This document shows, one piece after another, positions 1 through 3,851 of a stretch of DNA of 5,602 nt. This DNA comes from an uncultured Clostridia bacterium (GTDB taxonomy: Bacteria > Bacillota_A > Clostridia > TANB77 > CAG-508): assembly GCA_947629855.1 (NCBI GenBank), contig CANRFI010000055.1:1-5602 (forward strand), read 5' to 3'. A program made the position numbers and the translations under genes. Below the pieces are notes generated by a model that saw only the letters and a program-made list of their open reading frames with translations, made no database searches and was not told the DNA's origin. The stretch's first letter is position 1; each line of letters opens with the position of its first letter.

Positions 1-2
1 AT

Positions 3-71
3 ACTATTGGTATAATAAGAGAAGTTTTTGGAGGAAACAAACTATATCCTTTAGTGCAAATTGTACTATAA
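3..71 (+). CDS. Possible C-terminal end of an unrecognised gene (5' end outside window)
   Basis: Reading from base 3, a frame stays open for 22 codons and stops at TAA 69-71. It would encode a short tail ending in GNKLYPLVQIVL. Codon choice (ATA, AGA, GAA, GGA) resembles the real plus-strand genes here, and a strong hairpin begins 15 bases after the stop, where a terminator would be expected. The piece is too short to assign a family. The other two plus frames either stop at once or give a low-complexity product, so this frame is the best candidate, but it could be chance. Confidence 0.3.
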   Translation, partial: TIGIIREVFGGNKLYPLVQIVL

Positions 72-79
72 ACAAAACT

Positions 80-137
80 AAAAAACGGAATTAAGATTTT
101 CTAAACAGAATAAACTGCTAAGAAAATCTAAATTCCG
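80..137 (-). terminator. Hairpin with U-tract, probable intrinsic terminator (minus strand)
   Basis: Bases 86-102 and 121-137 are inverted repeats matching at 16 of 17 positions, around an 18-base loop. Read on the minus strand, the stem is followed directly by six T (A-run 80-85 on the plus strand), the form of a rho-independent terminator for leftward transcription. On the plus strand the stem is followed only by a loose T-rich stretch. It may also end the possible plus-strand gene whose stop is at 69-71. Confidence 0.55.
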
Positions 138-153
138 CATATTTATCTTCTAC

Positions 154-186
154 GGAAAGTCTATCATTTCCTAATTCTGACTTTCC
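154..186. repeat. Short perfect inverted repeat (8-bp stem, 17-base loop)
   Basis: GGAAAGTC at 154-161 pairs perfectly with GACTTTCC at 179-186. It lies between two longer hairpins (86-137 and 199-280), and its right arm falls inside the direct repeat copy at 172-201. In the other copy of that repeat the matching arm reads GACTTTAC, so the pairing is not kept there. There is no T-run on either side, so it is not a terminator by itself. Confidence 0.5.
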
Positions 187-201
187 TAGAATATAAAAAA
201 A
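172..201. repeat. Direct repeat, copy 1 (30 bases)
   Basis: This segment matches bases 720-749 at 28 of 30 positions. The shared core is CTAGAATATAAAAAAA at its right end. Both copies have the same arrangement: read on the minus strand, each begins in the T-tract of a hairpin and continues into the repeat. The sharing therefore covers terminator-trailing sequence, which suggests a duplicated segment or a dispersed intergenic element. Confidence 0.65.
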
Positions 202-280
202 ATCACTCAAAATACTAGTAAAAAAACAACTAAAATGATATAATGAAAGCATAGAAAATACTAGTATTTGGAGTGATTTT
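195..280 (-). terminator. Long hairpin with U-tract, candidate terminator of the 83-residue gene
   Basis: Bases 199-220 and 259-280 are inverted repeats of 22 bases with one mismatch (209/270), enclosing a 38-base loop. On the minus strand the stem runs into eight T (A-run 195-202). It lies about 100 bases downstream of the stop codon of the minus-strand gene at 383-634, the first convincing termination signal after it. The stem is longer and the loop larger than in ordinary intrinsic terminators, so a small mobile-element remnant or a structured RNA is an alternative. Confidence 0.5.
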
Positions 281-326
281 AAAAGTTTAACTAATCTAGT
301 GTATACTTTTTTTATATATAATGTAG

Positions 327-380
327 AATTGTCAAAAAGCTCCGTCCCCAACGACATACCCAATGACACCGACGACAATT
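327..380. repeat. GC-rich repeat-like cassette with 7-bp inverted ends
   Basis: A short island, about 56% G+C over 340-378, sits in very AT-rich DNA. AATTGTC at 327-333 and GACAATT at 374-380 form inverted ends. Inside is TGTCAAAAAG (330-339), then CCGTCCCC (342-349), then CGACA (352-356). From memory, this resembles a dispersed repeat common in clostridial genomes with a TGTCA-CCGTCCCC-TGACA layout. It begins two bases beyond the stop codon of the minus-strand gene at 383-634, as if inserted just after it. The family assignment is not proven here. Confidence 0.45.
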
Positions 381-382
381 TT

Positions 383-634
383 TTAAATAACCTGCTTTTT
401 AATTCCATCTACAACTAGTCCACAAATAACAAACTCAATACCAAAAATAATACTAAGTCTAAACAAAGAAAGACCTATGTAATATAAAAAAGGAGAAAAA
501 ACAAATAAACTATATGTAACCAAAATCAAAACAGAAAAAACACAAATTACAAAGCAAAATTTTAAGCCATATGTCATAATTTTAAAAGTTAATTTATCAA
601 GTTCTTTAAAAATATTAAAAAATTTTTCTAACAT
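383..634 (-). CDS. Small two-helix membrane protein, unrecognised
   Basis: The product is 83 residues. A charged amphipathic N-terminus (about 1-24) is followed by two hydrophobic segments (about 25-47 and 50-76) and a short basic tail (GIKKQVI), so it should be an integral membrane hairpin protein. I do not recognise a named family. Support for a real gene: a good promoter at 659-687, an extended Shine-Dalgarno-type match GGTGAT at 638-643 (three bases from the ATG, which aligns correctly with the 3' part of the anti-SD), and a candidate downstream terminator. It follows rpsT on the same strand but is separated from it by the rpsT terminator, so it is probably transcribed alone. Its function cannot be inferred from the neighbours. 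Confidence 0.65.
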   Translation of the reverse strand: MLEKFFNIFKELDKLTFKIMTYGLKFCFVICVFSVLILVTYSLFVFSPFLYYIGLSLFRLSIIFGIEFVICGLVVDGIKKQVI

Positions 635-658
635 AAAATCACCAACCTGTATATATTA

Positions 659-687
659 ATCATAACATTTTAAAAAAGTAAAAACAA
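659..687 (-). promoter_or_regulatory. Sigma-A-type promoter for the 83-residue membrane protein gene
   Basis: On the minus strand, TTGTTT (687-682) and TATGAT (664-659) are separated by exactly 17 bases. Transcription would start near 652, leaving a leader of about 18 bases before the ATG at 634. The -10 box differs from consensus at one position. Confidence 0.55.
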
Positions 688-719
688 TGGAAATACTTGG
701 CTAAAAATATAACTAATTC

Positions 720-749
720 TAATTCAGACTTTACTAGAATATAAAAAAA
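720..749. repeat. Direct repeat, copy 2 (30 bases)
   Basis: This is the partner of 172-201, with two differences in 30. Its A-run forms the T-tract of the rpsT terminator when read on the minus strand, and the rest is the sequence just beyond that terminator. Confidence 0.65.
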
Positions 750-776
750 GGTTCACAATCAATTGTTGTGAACCTT
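742..776 (-). terminator. Intrinsic terminator of rpsT
   Basis: A perfect 11-bp stem (748-758 with 766-776, arm AAGGTTCACAA) has a 7-base loop. On the minus strand it is followed by seven T (A-run 743-749). It starts 34 bases after the rpsT stop, the usual place and shape for a rho-independent terminator. Confidence 0.9.
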
Positions 777-810
777 AATAAAAACTATGCATAATTTTTA
801 TTTTTTTAGT

Positions 811-1077
811 TTAAGCCATAGCTGCATTTAATTTTTTTGATAAATTAGATTTCTTTCTAGCTGCTGTGTTTTTAACAATAACACCCTTAGTACATGCTTG
901 ATCAATTTTTTTAGTTGCTTCAGAAAGAAGAACTTTTGCTTCTTCAATTTTTCCAGCATTTACTGCTTCTTCAAATTTTTTAACAGCTGATTTATATCCA
1001 GATTTTATCATATTATTTCTCAAAGTTTTCTTTTCAATGATTTGAACTCTCTTTTTAGCTGATTTAATATTTGGCAT
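811..1077 (-). CDS. rpsT: 30S ribosomal protein S20
   Basis: S20 is a primary-binding protein of the small ribosomal subunit that contacts the 5' and 3' minor domains of 16S rRNA. The product is 88 residues, the normal family length, and is strongly basic. It opens with the signature [11 protein letters not shown] and keeps the family pattern of three long helices: the [20 protein letters not shown] region (about 20-39), a lysine/alanine-rich middle helix, and [20 protein letters not shown] near the end. The start is fixed by a full AGGAGGTG ribosome binding site at 1088-1095, ten bases before the ATG. It is transcribed alone leftward, with a promoter at 1126-1154 and a terminator at 742-776. 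In many Firmicutes rpsT lies near holA, gpr or lepA; none of these is seen here. Confidence 0.97.
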   Translation of the reverse strand: MPNIKSAKKRVQIIEKKTLRNNMIKSGYKSAVKKFEEAVNAGKIEEAKVLLSEATKKIDQACTKGVIVKNTAARKKSNLSKKLNAAMA

Positions 1078-1125
1078 TTTTCTATTGCACCTCCTCTTAG
1101 TCTATATTACACTATAACATATGCT

Positions 1126-1154
1126 ATTTTACCATATTTTTTTGGAAAAAGCAA
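1126..1154 (-). promoter_or_regulatory. rpsT promoter with extended -10
   Basis: On the minus strand, TTGCTT (1154-1149) and TAAAAT (1131-1126) lie 17 bases apart, with TGG directly before the -10 box (an extended -10 TGn motif). Transcription would start near 1119, giving a leader of about 42 bases. The same -35 sequence and extended -10 layout recur in the lactonase promoter at 4864-4892. Confidence 0.6.
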
Positions 1155-1173
1155 GTAAAATTCAAAATAATTA

Positions 1174-1202
1174 TTGTAATAGAAAATAATTTATGATATA
1201 TT
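1174..1202 (+). promoter_or_regulatory. Candidate promoter of the rpiB-tagO operon
   Basis: TTGTAA at 1174-1179 and TATATT at 1197-1202 are separated by 17 bases. The predicted start, near 1209, leaves only a very short leader before the ribosome binding site at 1212-1217, so the exact boxes are uncertain. The promoter lies back to back with that of rpsT. Confidence 0.5.
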
Positions 1203-1223
1203 GTAAGCAAGAAGGGAAGTGTT

Positions 1224-1673
1224 ATGATGATAGCAATAGGAAGTGACCATGGTGGTTATAGATTAAAAGAAGAAATAAAAAAATATTTAGATGAAAAACA
1301 AATACAATATAAAGATATGGGATGTATGTTAGAAGAAAGAGTTGACTATCCTAATATTGCAGAAAAAGTTGCAAAAGAAGTACAATCAAAAAATTGCGAA
1401 AAAGGAATTTTAATTTGTCGTTCTGGAATTGGAATGTCAATTTGTGCAAATAAGTTCAAAGGAATTAGATGTACACCTTGTCACAACGAATATACAGCAA
1501 AATACGCTAGACTACACAATGACAGCAATATTTTAGCAATAGGAGCAGATGATATAACTACAAATGAAGCTATTTGTGTTTTAAGAATGTGGCTTGCAAC
1601 AGAATTTGAAGGAGGAAGACATGAAGAAAGAATAAAATTAATAAAACAAATTGAGGATGAAAACATGAAATAG
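1224..1673 (+). CDS. rpiB: Ribose-5-phosphate isomerase B (RpiB/LacAB family)
   Basis: The product interconverts ribose 5-phosphate and ribulose 5-phosphate in the cytosolic pentose-phosphate pathway. It is 149 residues, full family length. Visible motifs are IGSDHGG (5-11, substrate binding), VDYPNIA (40-46), the catalytic loop ILICRSGIGMS (62-72) with Cys65 as expected base, HND (98-100) with His98 for ring opening, and the phosphate-binding end EFEGGRHEERI (127-137) with Arg132 and Arg136. The usual loop reads CGTGIG; here it is CRSGIG, so Gly66 is Arg and Thr67 is Ser. LacA/LacB-type or other sugar-phosphate isomerase activity therefore cannot be excluded. Two ATGs stand in tandem (1224, 1227). 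The AAGGGA site at 1212-1217 suits the first, although the second gives the commoner MIAIGSDH start. The stop codon overlaps the ribosome binding site of the next gene, implying one operon. Confidence 0.92.
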   Translation: MMIAIGSDHGGYRLKEEIKKYLDEKQIQYKDMGCMLEERVDYPNIAEKVAKEVQSKNCEKGILICRSGIGMSICANKFKGIRCTPCHNEYTAKYARLHNDSNILAIGADDITTNEAICVLRMWLATEFEGGRHEERIKLIKQIEDENMK

Positions 1674-1685
1674 GAGGCAAAATTT

Positions 1686-2921
1686 ATGTGGGGAGATATA
1701 GCAATTGCTTTTTTAATAGCATTTATTGTAACATTTGCAACAACACCCTATACAATTAAAATAGCAAAAAAAGTAGGAGCAGTAAGCGAAGAAAAAGAAG
1801 GAAGAAGAGCACATAATAAAAGTATGCCTAAATTAGGTGGACCGGCAGTAATTTTAGGTTCAATCATAGCTGTAATATATCTATTAATCGTAATGACTTT
1901 TGAGCATAAAATAGATTTATTTGGCACAGAGCAATATGGAATGAAATTAATAGGAATGCTAATCGGGATTATAATTATAAGTATCATTTGCATAATTGAT
2001 GATATAAGAGGAGTTAAACCAGTTGTAAAATTAGCAGGACAATTAATAGCAGCAATTGTTGCAGTAGGATTTGGAATTAGAATTGATGAAATAACACTAG
2101 GCTTTTTAAATACTTATGAATTAAAAGAATTTTTTTCTATCTTATTAACAATAGGATGGATTGTAGGAGTAACCAATGCCATTAATTTAATTGATGGATT
2201 AGATGGATTATCTGCTGGAATTTCAATAATTTCATCAGTTTCACTATTAATCATATTTGTATTAAATGGTTCACCAATTATTTCTGTATTACTAATTACA
2301 GCATTAGCAGGTGCTTTAGTAGGATTTTTACCATTTAACTTTGCACCAGCAAAAACTTTTATTGGGGATACAGGTTCAAACTTTTTAGGATTTTCACTTT
2401 CAATTATCTCTATACTAGGAGTAGCAAAAACATATACAGCTGCTGTAATTGTATTGCCATTATTAGCATTAGGATTACCAATATTTGATACTATTTGGGC
2501 TATTATTAGAAGACTTATCAAAGGAAAATCTATTAAAGCAATTTTTAAAGCAGACAAAGGACATTTACATCATATAATTGTATCAAAAGGATTTAGCCAA
2601 AAACAAGCAGTTATTATCTTATATGGAATTGGTGCAACATGTGGATTATTTGCTATTATTATTTTAGAAAGTGGAATTTGGAAAGCATTATCATTTTTAC
2701 TAATGGTAATTATAGCAATAGCATTAGGATATAAGAGTTTTCAAACAGAAAAAGGTGAGGCAAGACAATATGAATGTATTTCTTGCAAATATATATATAA
2801 TCCAAAATCAGGAAATGAAAAAGCTGGAATTAAACCAGGAACTCCATTTGAAGAACTACCAGAAAATTGGGTATGTCCAGTATGTGGAGAAGGAAAAGAA
2901 ATGTTTCAAATTCACCAATAA
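1686..2921 (+). CDS. tagO: TagO/WecA-type undecaprenyl-phosphate sugar-1-phosphate transferase fused to a C-terminal rubredoxin
   Basis: Residues 1-350 are a full glycosyltransferase-4 (MraY/WecA/TagO) domain. This family transfers a sugar 1-phosphate, usually GlcNAc-1-P, from UDP-sugar to undecaprenyl phosphate and so starts teichoic acid or other surface glycan synthesis. Visible motifs are HNKSMPKLGG (43-52), IDDIRGVKPVVKLAGQ (104-119) with the Asp pair, NAINLIDGLDGLSAG (164-178), GDTGSNFLGF (227-236), and PIFDT to ADKGHLHH (265-296). Eleven hydrophobic helices can be counted, putting the motif loops and the C-terminus in the cytoplasm. After a short linker (about 351-361), residues 362-408 form a complete rubredoxin: Cys364, Cys367, Cys397 and Cys400 in CxxC-x29-CxxC spacing, with YIYNP, GIKPGTPFEELPENWVCPVCG and GKEMF. 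No stop or in-frame start separates the parts. The AGGAGG site at 1672-1677 overlaps the rpiB stop, suggesting translational coupling. WecA-like rather than MraY function follows from the HLHH motif and helix count. The role of the rubredoxin is unknown. Confidence 0.93.
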   Translation: MWGDIAIAFLIAFIVTFATTPYTIKIAKKVGAVSEEKEGRRAHNKSMPKLGGPAVILGSIIAVIYLLIVMTFEHKIDLFGTEQYGMKLIGMLIGIIIISIICIIDDIRGVKPVVKLAGQLIAAIVAVGFGIRIDEITLGFLNTYELKEFFSILLTIGWIVGVTNAINLIDGLDGLSAGISIISSVSLLIIFVLNGSPIISVLLITALAGALVGFLPFNFAPAKTFIGDTGSNFLGFSLSIISILGVAKTYTAAVIVLPLLALGLPIFDTIWAIIRRLIKGKSIKAIFKADKGHLHHIIVSKGFSQKQAVIILYGIGATCGLFAIIILESGIWKALSFLLMVIIAIALGYKSFQTEKGEARQYECISCKYIYNPKSGNEKAGIKPGTPFEELPENWVCPVCGEGKEMFQIHQ

Positions 2922-2939
2922 AATACTTAAAAATATAAG

Positions 2940-2975
2940 CAAGAGTTGTTTAAAATTTTACAACTCTTGTTTTTT
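2940..2975 (+). terminator. Intrinsic terminator of the rpiB-tagO operon
   Basis: CAAGAGTTGT (2940-2949) pairs perfectly with ACAACTCTTG (2960-2969) around a 10-base loop, followed by six T (2970-2975). It starts 19 bases after the tagO stop codon. An alternative long-range pairing that overlaps its left arm is described in the findings. Confidence 0.88.
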
Positions 2976-3054
2976 GTCTTTTAAAGACATTTTAAACAAC
3001 AAATTTAACAGCGTAAAAGCCTATAAATAAAGAAAAAATTAAGAATTCCAATAA

Positions 3055-3083
3055 TTGACAATCAAAGGCAAATATGATACAAT
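3055..3083 (+). promoter_or_regulatory. Strong sigma-A-type promoter of the SDR gene
   Basis: A perfect TTGACA at 3055-3060 and TACAAT at 3078-3083 are separated by exactly 17 bases. The predicted start is near 3090. This decides the start of the following gene: the in-frame ATG at 3074 lies in the promoter spacer and would not be in the mRNA. Confidence 0.8.
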
Positions 3084-3115
3084 CTAATATATTATGTGAA
3101 AGGAATAGAAGCGAA

Positions 3116-3850
3116 ATGGAAGAACAAATTATATTAGTTACAGGTGGAGATGGCAAAATAGCAAGAGAGATTGTAAAAAGATATTTAAACAATAACTGTA
3201 AGGTAATTGCTATAGATAGAAAAGAAAACACTGATGAAAAAGACTTCCTAGAAAATACAAATTATGAATATTATCAAGCAGATATAACAGATATAAATCA
3301 AATAATGAAAATTAAAGAAAAAATAGAAAAAAAATATAAGAAAATAACACATTTAATTAGTGCAGCAGGATGTCCTATGCAAGCCGAAGTAGAGGGACTT
3401 GAAAATGTAACAATAGAAGATATTGACAAATCAATTAAATTAAATTTAAATTCTCATATTTATATTACAAAAACATTCTTACCATTATTAGAAAAAGAGC
3501 TAAGCACAAATAAATCTATTGTAATAGTATCTTCTGTAAATGCAATAAAATGCTTTAATTTACCAATTTATAGTGCAGCAAAATCTGGAATTTTAGGATT
3601 TGTAAAAGTAATGACAAAAGAATTAGGAAAAAAACAAATTAGAATAAATAGCATATTACCAGGAACTACTGTTACACAAGAAGAAGTTGAAATGGGAGAA
3701 AAATTTGTAAACTATTCTTATAAACCAATGATGCCATTTGGAGAGTTTACCCGTACAACAGACATCGCAGATGCAATATTTGCTTTAACAAATATTACAA
3801 AAGCAGTAACAGGACAAAATTTAATTGTAGATTATGGGCAAACAGCATAA
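3116..3850 (+). CDS. Short-chain dehydrogenase/reductase (SDR), substrate unknown
   Basis: A cytosolic NAD(P)-dependent oxidoreductase of 244 residues, the classical SDR size. A Rossmann fold starts at once: ILVTGGDGKIA (6-16), Asp34 at the end of the second strand (AIDRKE; favours NAD(H) over NADP(H)), QADITD (54-59), and SAAG (82-85) in place of the usual NAAG/NNAG. Catalytic residues are in place: Asn110 (KLNLNSH), Ser139 (VSSVNA), Tyr152 and Lys156 (YSAAK), followed by LPGTTVT and the C-terminal VTGQNLIVDYGQ. The glycine motif is unusual: spaced TGxxGxI with Ala16 where a glycine normally stands. The start at 3116 rests on AAAGGA (3099-3104, 11 bases upstream) and on the promoter at 3055-3083. 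It has its own promoter after the tagO terminator, so it is a single-gene unit. Its stop is one base from the end of the convergent lactonase gene. Nothing indicates the substrate. Confidence 0.9.
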   Translation: MEEQIILVTGGDGKIAREIVKRYLNNNCKVIAIDRKENTDEKDFLENTNYEYYQADITDINQIMKIKEKIEKKYKKITHLISAAGCPMQAEVEGLENVTIEDIDKSIKLNLNSHIYITKTFLPLLEKELSTNKSIVIVSSVNAIKCFNLPIYSAAKSGILGFVKVMTKELGKKQIRINSILPGTTVTQEEVEMGEKFVNYSYKPMMPFGEFTRTTDIADAIFALTNITKAVTGQNLIVDYGQTA

Positions 3851-3851
3851 A

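Noticed and set aside
118..408. Minus-strand open frame of 96 codons
   Set aside because: It starts inside the end of the better-supported gene at 383-634, has no ribosome binding site, and reads straight through the GC-rich cassette and the inverted repeats. Its stop lies in a hairpin loop. It is most likely an accident of non-coding DNA, although its last 20 codons look protein-like.
1481..1666. Minus-strand open frame opposite rpiB
   Set aside because: Antisense to conserved rpiB motifs, with no ribosome binding site or family resemblance.
1748..1993. Minus-strand open frame opposite tagO
   Set aside because: Antisense shadow of membrane-helix codons. The plus-strand product is clearly the real one.
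2114..2557. 147-codon minus-strand open frame opposite tagO
   Set aside because: Fairly long, but it lies opposite conserved tagO motifs and has no initiation signal. Its composition is what the reverse of hydrophobic codons gives.
2755..3030. Plus-strand open frame across the rubredoxin end and the terminator
   Set aside because: Out of frame with the conserved rubredoxin sequence and reads through a strong intrinsic terminator. Only its possible start signal is kept, as a relic-site observation.
3074..3115. Upstream in-frame ATG extending the SDR by 14 codons
   Set aside because: It falls between the -35 and -10 boxes, so it would not be transcribed. The extra residues do not fit the SDR N-terminus.
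2992..3231. Minus-strand open frame over the SDR promoter and start
   Set aside because: Lies opposite the SDR coding sequence and its promoter, with no support of its own.
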